A stretch of 64,000 nt of DNA, taken from assembly GCA_019359515.1 (NCBI GenBank), contig JAHHHC010000033.1, positions 1 to 64,000 on the forward strand, read 5' to 3'. Position 1 is the stretch's first letter. Every line of letters starts with the position of its first letter. The position numbers and the translations under genes are program-made. Positions 42,167 through 51,715 of the stretch are shown in pieces. Under the pieces are notes generated by a model. The model ran no database searches. It saw only the letters and a list, made by a program, of their open reading frames with translations, and had not been told where the DNA came from. Source of the stretch: Desmonostoc vinosum HA7617-LM4. GTDB lineage: Bacteria; Cyanobacteriota; Cyanobacteriia; Cyanobacteriales; Nostocaceae.

Positions 42167-43654
42167 ATGTCTACTTTATCAGAAACTTCTATCGTTGCAG
42201 CCATCGTGCTAGTGGCTTTCAGCATTTTGGGTTGGGGCTTTTATCGCGCCAGACCTTTTGGTAAACTGGGAATCCTGGCTTGGTTACAGTCGGTAGTGTT
42301 AATGACTCCCTGGTTGCTGTTTTTCGGATTATTTGCCGCCGGGATTTACATCAATATAGTAGGGATACTATTTCTGTTGGTGGCTTCGGCTGGATTGTAT
42401 ATATATTTGGGCAGACAGTTACGCGCAGCTGGGCAAGATGCCATACTCAGGCAACGGGCAACAGAAAAGCTCAACGCTAACGCCTCACTGGAAACAAATC
42501 CCCCACAACCAGCAGTAATTACAGAACTCAAACCTAACGTACTGCCAATACCAGAAGATGATTTAAACACCATTAAAGGTATTTTCGGTATTGATACATT
42601 TTTTGCCACAGAAACCATCGCCTATCAAGAAGGAGCAATTTTTAAAGGCAATCTGCGAGGAGAACCACAGGAGGTTTATAGCCGTCTTAGCACGAGTTTG
42701 CAAGAACGCTTAGGGGAGCAATATCGCCTATTCTTAGTGGAAAACGTAGATGGTAAACCTGTGGTAATAGTCCTACCCAGCCGTAATTATCCACCGCAAA
42801 TGCAGTTACCGCAAAAAGTCTTTGCGGGTATCCTGTTGATAGCAACCATTGCCACAAGCCTAGAAGCTGGGGGATTACTGCTGAATTTTGATTTCTTTGC
42901 TAATCCAGCACGGTTTGTAGAGGCTTTGCCTATCAGTGGTGGAATGTTAACGATTTTAATAGCTCACGAAGTTGGTCATTGGATACTGGCGCGGCGTCAC
43001 CAAATCCGTTTGAGCTGGCCGTTCTTTTTACCTGCGGTGCAAATTGGCTCCTTTGGTGCTATTACCCGTTTTGAATCAGTTTTACCCAATCGGAAAGTTT
43101 TATTTGATATCGCTTTAGCAGGGCCAGCCGCAGGGGGAATCGTTTCTTTGCTGATGCTGGTGACTGGCTTGTTGCTTTCCCATCCAGGTAGTTTATTTCA
43201 ATTGCCTAATCAATTTTTTCAAGGCTCGATTTTGGTAGGCAGCTTAGCACGAGTTGTTCTTGGTTCTGCTTTGCAGTCGCCCCTAGTTAGCGTCCATCCC
43301 CTTGTAATCATCGGTTGGCTGGGATTAGTAATCACCGCTTTAAACTTGATGCCTGCGGGACAATTAGATGGAGGGCGCATTGTACAAGCGATTTATGGAC
43401 GTAAAACTGCCAGTCGGGCGACATTAGCAACTTTAATTTTACTGGCGTTGGTGTCTCTTGGTAATGTGCTTGCCATGTATTGGGCGATCGTAATTTTCTT
43501 ATTACAAAGGGATCAAGAACGCCCTAGCTTGAATGAAATTAGCGAACCCGATGATGCAAGAGCTGCTTTAGGTCTTTTGGCTTTGTTTTTGATGATTGCA
43601 ACTCTTCTACCTCTAACTCCTGCTTTAGCCGGGCGTTTGGGGATTGGGAGTTAA
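42167..43654 (+). CDS. Site-2-type M50 zinc metalloprotease
   Basis: 495 residues from MSTLSETSIVAAIV. Helices at the N-terminus are followed by a soluble domain (residues about 100-210) and the catalytic membrane core. The zinc motif is HEVGH (267-271) in ILIAHEVGHWILARRHQ, and the third ligand Asp401 is in LNLMPAGQLDGGR. The layout matches the cyanobacterial/plastid EGY-type branch of intramembrane proteases, which act in regulated proteolysis or chloroplast development in plants. The internal ATG at 42167 is chosen over 42131. Confidence 0.9.
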   Translation: MSTLSETSIVAAIVLVAFSILGWGFYRARPFGKLGILAWLQSVVLMTPWLLFFGLFAAGIYINIVGILFLLVASAGLYIYLGRQLRAAGQDAILRQRATEKLNANASLETNPPQPAVITELKPNVLPIPEDDLNTIKGIFGIDTFFATETIAYQEGAIFKGNLRGEPQEVYSRLSTSLQERLGEQYRLFLVENVDGKPVVIVLPSRNYPPQMQLPQKVFAGILLIATIATSLEAGGLLLNFDFFANPARFVEALPISGGMLTILIAHEVGHWILARRHQIRLSWPFFLPAVQIGSFGAITRFESVLPNRKVLFDIALAGPAAGGIVSLLMLVTGLLLSHPGSLFQLPNQFFQGSILVGSLARVVLGSALQSPLVSVHPLVIIGWLGLVITALNLMPAGQLDGGRIVQAIYGRKTASRATLATLILLALVSLGNVLAMYWAIVIFLLQRDQERPSLNEISEPDDARAALGLLALFLMIATLLPLTPALAGRLGIGS

Positions 43655-43809
43655 TAGAGCAATTAATTTATCACGGTTGGCTTCATCGTGAAAGCTTACT
43701 GAGGGATAACCGCTCCCATGCTCGCATTGAAGTAAGTCCTGTAAATGTCTAGACTTGTTTAGGGTTTATATAGCAGTTCCATAAATGTACACACAATAGA
43801 GAATTGGTA

Positions 43810-45369
43810 TTAGTTATCCTTATTCTCTATTTCCTGTTCTTCCGTCACTTTGGAACTCTCTTGTAATGGCTTTACTACTCGCGCGATCGCTTCTTGGATA
43901 AAAGCCTTAATAAATTCATCGCGGCGATTCATCTGAAACTGTCGCTGTACTACCTCCGTCATCCCACCATCACCCCAATCTTGGTCATGACGAAAATATT
44001 CGATAAAACTTTTTCCAGCAATCCTGGTTAAATAAGCCGCTGTCACACCTTGAATTGCTTTACCAATTACCAAAGTAGCGATATTGAGTTGTAAAGCAGT
44101 GGTTAATAATTGAATTGCTCCTTTGACAATACCCAAACTAGCGATCGTTTTTGCCAAGGAAAGGGCTAACTCTCGTCCTCGTTCCATGTTCAATTCACAG
44201 CCGTAGACTCTACCAATTTCTACAACCATTTGCGCGTTGACAGCGGCTGTTGCCAGTAAATCTACTACTGGTATGGGTGTAACTGATACTACGCCAGCCC
44301 CAATCCATTGAAACCGTTCAACGATTTTATCAGCTTGACGGCGACGCTGAGCATCAATGAGTTTACGCGCCTCGTCTCCGAGTCGTAGAGATTGTAAGAG
44401 GATGTTATCTGCAACCAAATCCTCACCCTCAGCGCGTAAAACACCTGCCATCCGGCGTAACAAGGGGACAATATCTGGTTCAGGTTGGAAAAGTTCGCCT
44501 GTTTCTAATTGTGCAGCTTGGGGATTAGCAGCGATCGCGACTACATCGTCAGTCGCAATAAATCCCCGTACTCGCTGACGTAACTTAGCGAGAATGGTTT
44601 CTTTATCTGCATCTGTATATAAGTCAGTCTTATTGAGAACTAAAAGCGATCGCTTACCAATTTCTGCTAACCCCTGTAACGGCTCATATTCTGAACGCCG
44701 TAAATCATTATCCACCACAAATAACAGTAAATCGGCTGCCGTTGCTAATTCTCTGGCTAGTTGTTCCCTTTCGGTTCCCGCTACCCCCGCCTCCAAAATT
44801 CCTGGTGTATCCGTAATTAAAATCTTGCGTTCTAATCCCTTCAATCGCAAACAATAGGTTTCTCCTACTTGAGTTGTACCCATTGGTGCATCTACTTGAC
44901 CTACTATCCGCCCCATAATCGCATTGACTAGAGAAGTTTTGCCAGCGCTCCCCGTGCCAAACACCACTACTTGCAGCTCGCCGCGTGCTAAATTAGCCTC
45001 AATCTCGCGCGATTTACTTAATAAAGCCTGCCGTGCAACTTCATCTTGAATTTGTGCTACTTGTTGCCGTACAGCTTGCAGCGTCGAAGAAGCAGCATCA
45101 GATTTAGCGGCGGGAATTTGGGCAGCAGTTACACGTTTGCGATTTTGGCGAGAACGTTTTTCTCCAGCCTGAATCACAAACACATAATAGACGAAGGCCG
45201 CAACTAAGGCTCCTATGAGTACAATCAACAGCAGCAGCAGTAAATTGCCCAACAGCGGAGAATAAGACAATTGCCAATAAAGCCGAGACAGGGAATCAAT
45301 CAGCCACAGGCTTAGCCCCAAAATCAGGATTAGACCAACAATCAGCGTTACTATGCGCGATAGAGGCAT
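43810..45369 (-). CDS. Era-like GTPase with C-terminal DUF697 domain
   Basis: 519 residues. Two N-terminal helices (IVTLIVGLILILGLSLWL, LLLLLLIVLIGALVAAFVYY) anchor it. The G domain has GTGSAGKTS (138-146), DTPG and NKTD, all intact. DUF697 follows, with WIGAGVVSVTPIPVVDLLA and amphipathic helices, then a short tail. Such GTPases are common in cyanobacteria and related to YcjF/YcjX; function is unknown, perhaps membrane remodelling or signalling. Confidence 0.85.
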   Translation of the reverse strand: MPLSRIVTLIVGLILILGLSLWLIDSLSRLYWQLSYSPLLGNLLLLLLIVLIGALVAAFVYYVFVIQAGEKRSRQNRKRVTAAQIPAAKSDAASSTLQAVRQQVAQIQDEVARQALLSKSREIEANLARGELQVVVFGTGSAGKTSLVNAIMGRIVGQVDAPMGTTQVGETYCLRLKGLERKILITDTPGILEAGVAGTEREQLARELATAADLLLFVVDNDLRRSEYEPLQGLAEIGKRSLLVLNKTDLYTDADKETILAKLRQRVRGFIATDDVVAIAANPQAAQLETGELFQPEPDIVPLLRRMAGVLRAEGEDLVADNILLQSLRLGDEARKLIDAQRRRQADKIVERFQWIGAGVVSVTPIPVVDLLATAAVNAQMVVEIGRVYGCELNMERGRELALSLAKTIASLGIVKGAIQLLTTALQLNIATLVIGKAIQGVTAAYLTRIAGKSFIEYFRHDQDWGDGGMTEVVQRQFQMNRRDEFIKAFIQEAIARVVKPLQESSKVTEEQEIENKDN

Positions 45370-45731
45370 GGTTCACAAAGACTAGTAGATATTTAGAGGC
45401 CGATGCTTTTGATCTTAATAGTTTCAGTGTTTTTCATCAGAGTGGAAACATTACATTTTAATAGTTCAAAATGCCTGATTTTTGTATAAACTGAGATTCT
45501 ACACCAGTTGCATTACTGTTTGGGAATTTATTCCTAGTAGTCTGTTTCATTAAATTTTCGGGGCTCAAGAACCCAAACTTCTTGAAAAAGTCGGGGTTCT
45601 GACCACCTTCAAAAGTGAACAGCTAAGCGCATGGTGTGGTGTTTCACTCCTGCTGGAAAACTGATAACTCTGATACTTCGACTTCGCTCAGTAGTAACTG
45701 ATAACTGTTAAAAATACTGCAAAATATCAGT
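45370..45731 (+). other. Divergent intergenic region with dispersed repeat
   Basis: About 360 bp between the GTPase and peptidase-like genes. A GTCGGGGTTCT-type palindrome lies at 45564-45602. No ORF was seen. Confidence 0.4.
45564..45602. repeat. Dispersed palindromic repeat (GTCGGGG family), copy 2
   Basis: AGAACCCAAACTTCTTGAAA faces AAAAGTCGGGGTTCTGA, an imperfect palindrome with the family core ACTTCTT and GTCGGGG. Confidence 0.55.
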
Positions 45732-46457
45732 ATGAAAATCTGGTTTTATCTGTTTGTGATCAGTGCAATTATTTTTTCTGCTTTATCGTTTAGGTCAATC
45801 AGCCGACATGATAAGCTCCAACAACGCGGCTTAGACCGTTTAGCAAATTGTGGCTTAACCGGCTATGAAGTTGCCAGAGTCATCTTAAGCGAGAATAACT
45901 TAGATGAGGTATCTGTGCAAAAAGCTCAAGCATCCCAAAAAGCTACTTTCAAACCAAAACAAGGAAAACGAGGAGCTATATACTTACCCGCAAACATTTT
46001 TGAAGGTGGTTCTTTGTCTGCGATCGCAATTACTGCCCATCAGTGCGGTCATGCTTTAAAGTACTCTGTTGGTCGCTCTTATTTAGCAATTTCTCGGCTG
46101 GCATTTGCTCTATTTTGGATATTAACAGGCACGGGATTATTCCTACTGAATTTTAGTTTTATTTTTTTAGTTTTCATCGGGAACGGGTTTTTTTTGCTCC
46201 CTTTCTGGTTTGTAATTTTAGGAGCGATTCCTGGAGTTTTTCACGTAGTTAGTATGCTTCGAGATCAGTCTGATGCAACTCGTCATGGTTTGCTGATGTT
46301 AGAAGCAAAAAGACTCATAGAACACAACGAAGCAAGTTTTGTCAAGCAGTGCTTAGAAGCCTCTTTGTTAAAATATGTATCTAATTTCTGGCTATTTGCT
46401 GCTGTTTGGAGCTTCGCAATGGCTGGGACAATCTTACTATATTCGTCTAGTCTTTAA
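45732..46457 (+). CDS. Zn-peptidase-like membrane protein (PF04298 type) lacking the catalytic Glu
   Basis: 241 residues. The layout follows the YugP/Zn_peptidase_2 family: N-terminal helix, LDRLANCGLTGYEVARVIL, YLPANIFEGGSLSAIAITAH, then membrane helices and RDQSDATRHGL. The usual HExxH motif reads HQCGH here (103-107): both His are kept but Glu is Gln and the next residue is Cys. Hydrolysis normally needs that Glu, so this copy is probably inactive or non-canonical. Confidence 0.75.
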   Translation: MKIWFYLFVISAIIFSALSFRSISRHDKLQQRGLDRLANCGLTGYEVARVILSENNLDEVSVQKAQASQKATFKPKQGKRGAIYLPANIFEGGSLSAIAITAHQCGHALKYSVGRSYLAISRLAFALFWILTGTGLFLLNFSFIFLVFIGNGFFLLPFWFVILGAIPGVFHVVSMLRDQSDATRHGLLMLEAKRLIEHNEASFVKQCLEASLLKYVSNFWLFAAVWSFAMAGTILLYSSSL

Positions 46458-46661
46458 GTGGGGAGTGGGGAATTAGACAAATGACAATTAGGCTAAATTT
46501 GTTCCTGTAGAGCGAAAATTCCTTTCTTTAGATAGAACTAAAAAGGCGATCGCTACGTATATGCTGTTAGCGGTTTTGTTTGAGATATCCTGTTAAACTG
46601 AGGTGTACATAAAATCTCATCAAATTTAGCTAACACTTAGTTTTATTAAATACACAAGGTA

Positions 46662-48743
46662 TTGAATTTGCTAATAGAAAGCCCAATTATTGCCTTTACA
46701 ATTCTCCTGACAGTAATATTTACTGTACCTCCGATTTTTGAAAAGCTACGATTACCTGGATTGGTTGGTTTGCTGCTTGCAGGTGTAGTACTGGGTCAAA
46801 ATGGGCTAAAATTGCTAAATTCTGAATCTGAAACTATCAAATTACTTTCAGATATCGGGAAAATTTATTTAATGTTTGTGGCAGGTCTAGAAATTGATCT
46901 AGAGCAGTTTCGCAAAACTAAAAATCGCTCAATTGGTTTTGGCTTTCTGACATTTTTAGTACCTCTAATTGCTGGTATCGCTGCCGGACGTTTATTTAAT
47001 TTTAGTTGGAATGCTTCTTTCTTAATTGGTTCTTTACTTGCTTCCCATACTCTATTGGCGTATCCCATTATTAGCCGATTGGGAGTTGTCACAAATGAAG
47101 CTGTGACAGTGACAATTGGTGCTACAATTTTTACTGATACGGGTGCATTACTGGTATTAGCCATTTGTGTTGGTATCCATAGGGGAGAATTTTCAGCGCT
47201 CAGCTTGGCTACTTTGTTACTGGGATTAGCGATTTATTCTGCTGTTGTCTTGTTTGGGTTTGATTGGGCAGGGAAGGAATTTTTTCGTCGCTCTGGTGAT
47301 GAACAAAGTAACCAATTCTTATTTATATTATTGGCATTATTTTTAGCATCTATAGGAGCAGAGGTAATTGGTGTTGAAAAAATTGTTGGTGCGTTTTTAG
47401 CAGGATTAGCTGTTAATGACGTTCTGGGACGTAGCCCAGTTAAAGAAAAAGTTGAGTTTATCGGTAGTGTATTATTTATCCCATGTTTCTTTGTAGATAT
47501 GGGATTATTAATCAATATTCCAGCATTTCTTAAAACCCTCAGTTCAATTTGGCTAACGCTGGTAATTATTGTGGCTTTGATTGGTAGCAAATTTATAGCC
47601 GCATTTTTAGCCAAACTGCTTTACCGTTACAACACAGCGGAACTGCTGACGATGTGGTCATTATCACTACCACAGGTGGCAGCAACACTAGCAGCCACAT
47701 TAGTAGCCTATCAAACGATGAATCCCGCTGGTGATCGGTTGATTGATGAGGGTGTTTTAAACAGTGTAATTGTTTTGATGTTGGTAACTGCGATCGCAGG
47801 GCCAATTATCACAGCGCGGTCTGCGACTTCGTTACAGCTTACCCAACCAGACTTGCAAACAGATAGTCTCGCAACTTGGTGGGAAGGTTATGAAAGTCAA
47901 CCAACAGAGCAACAATCCTATCCCTTTACTGTAATAGTACCAATATACAATCCTCAAACCCAGCGCTTTCTCATAGAAATGGCAGCATTGCTGGCTAGTC
48001 ATGAATCTGGGCGGATTGTACCATTAGCTATCACTAGAGCGCACATTCATATGGATGATCCGCAACTAGTAACAGCACTCGAACAAAGTAAACAAAGACT
48101 CAAGCTAGCTGGAGAAATTAGCCAAACATTTGATGTAGAAGTTGCACCCGCAATTCGCATTGATGATGATGTAGCTTTAGGAATTAGTCGCGCTAGCCGA
48201 GAACAAAACGCTGGTTTAGTCGTGATGGGTTGGTCGCGGACTACGGGTTTACGCGCTCGCTTATTTGGTAATGTCATTGATAGCGTTTTTTGGTCTTCTC
48301 ATTGTCCAGTAGCTGTAACGCGCTTGTTGAGTAGTCCCACAACAATTCAAAGAATTCTTGTACCAGTAGGGGATTTAACCCGTCAAACCATAGGTGCTGT
48401 GCGCTTCGCGCAAATTTTGGCGAATACCAATCAAGCAGAAGTGGTACTGTTACATGTAGGCGATCGCAAAACACCCCCACCCCTAGTACAACAATTTGCC
48501 TCTCAATTGTCCGAAATCGCTGCTAAAAGTCAATTACAAGTGAACACAAATATTCAAACAATTAGAGGCGATGATGTTGCTAGAACTATCATTCGTGAAG
48601 CTCAACAATTTGATTTAGTCGTGCTTCGTTCAGTTCGTTACCGTACAGCAGGCGGACTAGCCGTAAGCCAAGTAACAACACAACTAATTAAAGAATTGAA
48701 ATGCTCAATTGTCTTACTGGGAGAGCCTTATAGTAATTCGTAG
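46662..48743 (+). CDS. Cation:proton antiporter (CPA2 type) with tandem UspA-like domains
   Basis: 693 residues. The first 385 form a Na+/H+ exchanger-type bundle with about 12 helices (LPGLVGLLLAGVVLGQNGLK, GKIYLMFVAGLEID, GATIFTDTGALLVLA with the transport Asp region, VGAFLAGLAVNDVLG). The last 280 hold two universal-stress-protein-like units (GLVVMGWSRTTGLRARLFGN and IQRILVPVGDLTRQTIGAVR). The initiator is TTG, preceded by AAGGT at good spacing; no ATG fits. The Usp part may bind nucleotide to regulate transport. Confidence 0.85.
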   Translation: MNLLIESPIIAFTILLTVIFTVPPIFEKLRLPGLVGLLLAGVVLGQNGLKLLNSESETIKLLSDIGKIYLMFVAGLEIDLEQFRKTKNRSIGFGFLTFLVPLIAGIAAGRLFNFSWNASFLIGSLLASHTLLAYPIISRLGVVTNEAVTVTIGATIFTDTGALLVLAICVGIHRGEFSALSLATLLLGLAIYSAVVLFGFDWAGKEFFRRSGDEQSNQFLFILLALFLASIGAEVIGVEKIVGAFLAGLAVNDVLGRSPVKEKVEFIGSVLFIPCFFVDMGLLINIPAFLKTLSSIWLTLVIIVALIGSKFIAAFLAKLLYRYNTAELLTMWSLSLPQVAATLAATLVAYQTMNPAGDRLIDEGVLNSVIVLMLVTAIAGPIITARSATSLQLTQPDLQTDSLATWWEGYESQPTEQQSYPFTVIVPIYNPQTQRFLIEMAALLASHESGRIVPLAITRAHIHMDDPQLVTALEQSKQRLKLAGEISQTFDVEVAPAIRIDDDVALGISRASREQNAGLVVMGWSRTTGLRARLFGNVIDSVFWSSHCPVAVTRLLSSPTTIQRILVPVGDLTRQTIGAVRFAQILANTNQAEVVLLHVGDRKTPPPLVQQFASQLSEIAAKSQLQVNTNIQTIRGDDVARTIIREAQQFDLVVLRSVRYRTAGGLAVSQVTTQLIKELKCSIVLLGEPYSNS

Positions 48744-49332
48744 AAAATAGAAAGTAGAAAGTGTATAAGTTCATCTACTTAAAATTCAGACAGATAAGAC
48801 AGTTAAGACAGTTAATATTTGTTGTCACTAAAAACTAGCTTGCTGTGTAAGAGTTTAATGTATACTATCTCTGTGAACTCAAGTAAATATTTAGATAAAT
48901 ATTAGGACTCCTATTTGATCTTTGATAAATTCAGTACCAATCGAAAAGGTTTTTTCCCGACTCTCAGCTGATCGCGCTTGCGCTGCGCGCACCACGCAAG
49001 TAATTTCAAAAATCAAAGCGAATTACGGCGTTGCTGAATCATAGGATGAAATATGATGAATTGAAATCTCAAACTCTTTATTCTCTCTGCGCCTCTGTCT
49101 TGAAAAGTTTCCTACGGAGGGAAACCCTCCTTCTCCTGACGGAGACGCTACGCGAACAGAACTTTTCGCTGCGCCTCTGCGTGTTAGCGTAGCGGGGCGT
49201 AGCCCGATAAATCATCCCGCAATTATGCAACGCCCGAATTACTATATATTGACTACAAAAGCTAATTTAAAGTGAAGCGATATAATCCCTAGTCTTTAAA
49301 TCCTATTTCAACGAGAGAAATGCCATCAGGTC
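48744..49332 (+). other. Intergenic region with degenerate dispersed repeats
   Basis: The left half is AT-rich. Between about 49080 and 49230 lie repeat segments typical of Nostoc-type genomes, such as GGAGACGCTACGCGAACAG and GCGTAGCGGGGCGTAGCCCG. No credible ORF was seen. Confidence 0.45.
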
Positions 49333-51009
49333 ATGCTAACTAAACAGCAAAGACAACTAATTAATTACGAATCTATTAAGATTTACGAACAAACTTATCA
49401 ACTACCCGTTCTCAAAGATGCGGGAGTAAAAACATTTCAAAAAAAAATTAGAGAACGTCAAAGATTAATTAAAGAAGGAGTTAAATATTATAAATTTGTA
49501 GGAATAATTAAACGAGAAGAAACAATGAATCAAGGAGAAATTCTTGAGGAAATCCAATTGTTTATTAGGGATTATACTTATATTATTGATTTTTTGGAAA
49601 ATTATAAAAATAATTATCAACATTTTTTGCTTCAACTAACAGATAACTTAAAAAACCTATTTAAACGTAAGTATTTTGAGATCAAGAATTTAGAAGATGA
49701 GAGGAAAAAGCTAGAAATAAAGAATAGTGAAAATCAGAAAATTGTTGATGAGCTAGCCTGGGAGAGGCAAGAAAATTTTAAGGCAGTTTTAGTTTTGGGC
49801 AACGCCTATTTTCTCATGATCGAAAAAATCAAACTGCTCAATAAAGGAATTGAAAGTATTACGGAAGATACAAAAACTCAAAAAAAAATTGTTCAGCAAA
49901 TAACTAAAGATTTAGAAGTTTATCAAGAAATTTACGAATATCAAGTAAGAGCTAAAAAAATTCGTCAGGAAATAGCAAAAATAGCTCATACTTCAATCAA
50001 TTTTGAACATTCTTTACAAGATTATTTTAGTCCATTTCAATCTCTAATAGATGAGGTAGTAAAAGTAGATGAGCATTTTTATGCAACTGTCAGCGATATT
50101 AAAAATATAGCAGATAATATTTTGAAGTATCAGTCCAATTTACCAAGCTTTATAGAAAATGAGAGATTTTCTGAAACTTTTCTCGATTTTATGGTAATAA
50201 GTTATCAGAAAAAAACAAGATTAAAAGATGCTTTTATTGAATCTCAGTTATTAGATTGGCAAATCCATAAGTTTGATTTAAATGATCATAGTATTTCTTT
50301 AGATCAGGGAATTGATTTAATATCAAACTATATATCACAGCAACTCGTTGATCAAAGAAGACTACTAGGAATAGCAGATGTAAATCTCGGTTCGATAACA
50401 CCTCTTGTTTTTGTTGAAGAAACGGGTTTAATGGAACTAACTCATGATGAATTGATAGTTACAAAAGAATTTCCCAACAATAAAAATATTGATTGTACTC
50501 AACTGCGGGATCTTCTGGCGCAGCATAAGTGGAAAGAAGCAGATATAGAAACTACGAAACTCATGCTAAAAGTCATAGGTAAGAATTATTGGAATGAAGT
50601 TTATCAGGAAGATATTGATAACTTTTCTTGCCAAGATCTCCAAACCATTGATCAACTTTGGGAGCAATACAGTTATGGTTATTTTGGCTTTAGTATTCAA
50701 CAAAGTATGTGGAGTGAAATGGGTGGTAAGGTAGATTATGAAACAGAAAAAAGACTTGGCGATCGCCTTGGTTGGCGAAAAGAGGGAAACTGGTTAGACT
50801 ACGAGCAGCTAACTTTTCAACTGTCCCCGATCACACCAATGGGACACCTACCGGCTAAATGGTTACACTATGACCAACATGCTTTTGAATCGTCTTCATC
50901 ATCTACAGAACACCTTTCAATGGCAGCATGGCGAGTGGGGCCTTGGCTAGTTTGGCAGATGCACTTATTTTTTTCTCGGACAAAAACTTGTAACGGAATC
51001 ACAAAATAA
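49333..51009 (+). CDS. Coiled-coil protein with C-terminal GUN4 domain
   Basis: 558 residues. Residues about 20-330 are charged helices with long heptad stretches (LFKRKYFEIKNLEDERKKLE, TQKKIVQQITKDLEVYQEIY). The C-terminal GUN4 domain (about 390-520) shows LRDLLAQHKWKEADIETTKL, LQTIDQLWEQYSYGYFGFS, GDRLGWRKEGNWLDYEQLTF and PAKWLH. GUN4 binds porphyrins and stimulates Mg-chelatase; many cyanobacteria carry extra GUN4 fusions with unknown targets. It is followed 13 bp later by a small gene on the same strand. Confidence 0.85.
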   Translation: MLTKQQRQLINYESIKIYEQTYQLPVLKDAGVKTFQKKIRERQRLIKEGVKYYKFVGIIKREETMNQGEILEEIQLFIRDYTYIIDFLENYKNNYQHFLLQLTDNLKNLFKRKYFEIKNLEDERKKLEIKNSENQKIVDELAWERQENFKAVLVLGNAYFLMIEKIKLLNKGIESITEDTKTQKKIVQQITKDLEVYQEIYEYQVRAKKIRQEIAKIAHTSINFEHSLQDYFSPFQSLIDEVVKVDEHFYATVSDIKNIADNILKYQSNLPSFIENERFSETFLDFMVISYQKKTRLKDAFIESQLLDWQIHKFDLNDHSISLDQGIDLISNYISQQLVDQRRLLGIADVNLGSITPLVFVEETGLMELTHDELIVTKEFPNNKNIDCTQLRDLLAQHKWKEADIETTKLMLKVIGKNYWNEVYQEDIDNFSCQDLQTIDQLWEQYSYGYFGFSIQQSMWSEMGGKVDYETEKRLGDRLGWRKEGNWLDYEQLTFQLSPITPMGHLPAKWLHYDQHAFESSSSSTEHLSMAAWRVGPWLVWQMHLFFSRTKTCNGITK

Positions 51010-51022
51010 ATTTAAATATATT

Positions 51023-51430
51023 ATGAATGATAATCTTTCTGATACAGAAATCGAGATTTTACTTTTTGGAAAATGGCGTTTTGAAACGGCTTGGGAAAAA
51101 ATTTCGATGATATTTAAAGATGATATGACCTATGAGCAAACCAAAATTCAAACATTTAGCTTATATAAACCTAAAGAACTGATAACAGGTAATAAATTTA
51201 ATGGTACTTGGTATGTTAATGATAGGATACTCTATTTAAATCTTCAAACTATACCCAAATCTTTTCTGAATATAGAAATACCACTATTACCCAAGGTCTA
51301 TCTTGCAGATATCATAGCTAGTTTAAGTTCTTTGTTTCAATCAGAAAAATATGCAGTTGTCGAAATAAACAGCACTAAATTTACCATCAAGAATATAAAT
51401 GAATCAATTATTGGGATAAAAATCAAATAA
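51023..51430 (+). CDS. Small hypothetical protein, likely co-transcribed with the GUN4 gene
   Basis: 135 residues: EIEILLFGKWRFETAWEKIS, FNGTWYVNDRILYLNLQT and YAVVEINSTKFTIKNINESI. The alternating pattern of short strands suggests a small beta-barrel (lipocalin-like), but no family was recognised. Spacing of 13 bp after the GUN4 gene suggests one operon. Confidence 0.55.
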   Translation: MNDNLSDTEIEILLFGKWRFETAWEKISMIFKDDMTYEQTKIQTFSLYKPKELITGNKFNGTWYVNDRILYLNLQTIPKSFLNIEIPLLPKVYLADIIASLSSLFQSEKYAVVEINSTKFTIKNINESIIGIKIK

Positions 51431-51433
51431 TAC

Positions 51434-51715
51434 TTATAAAGTTGAGCGATCGCAGAAATATAAAAATATTACTGATTCATAGTTTGAGATTAATGAAGCC
51501 AGCAGCAATAAACCAATTCCAAATACTAACAGAAAAGCTAACAGTTGGTTAAGAACAAAAGCAAGCATAGTCCTGCGAATTGATTGAGAAGTTGTAGTAT
51601 GCGATCGCCAAATTTTATTAACTGAACCACTCAGAACAAAGAAGACTGTACTAGCTGAAAACAAGAGCAAGCCAAACCCAATGATCCCGGCTCCAGTACT
51701 ACTTTGTCTGCCCAA
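51434..51715 (-). pseudogene. YihY/BrkB-family membrane protein fragment
   Basis: 93 residues containing GAGIIGFGLLLFSASTVFFV, GSVNKIWR and LAFVLNQLLAFLLVFGIGLL, which match the middle of YihY/BrkB proteins, normally about 290 residues with six helices. The N-terminal helices and the C-terminal half are absent. The frame overlaps the end of the upstream gene by 17 bp. It is most likely a decayed remnant. Confidence 0.6.
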
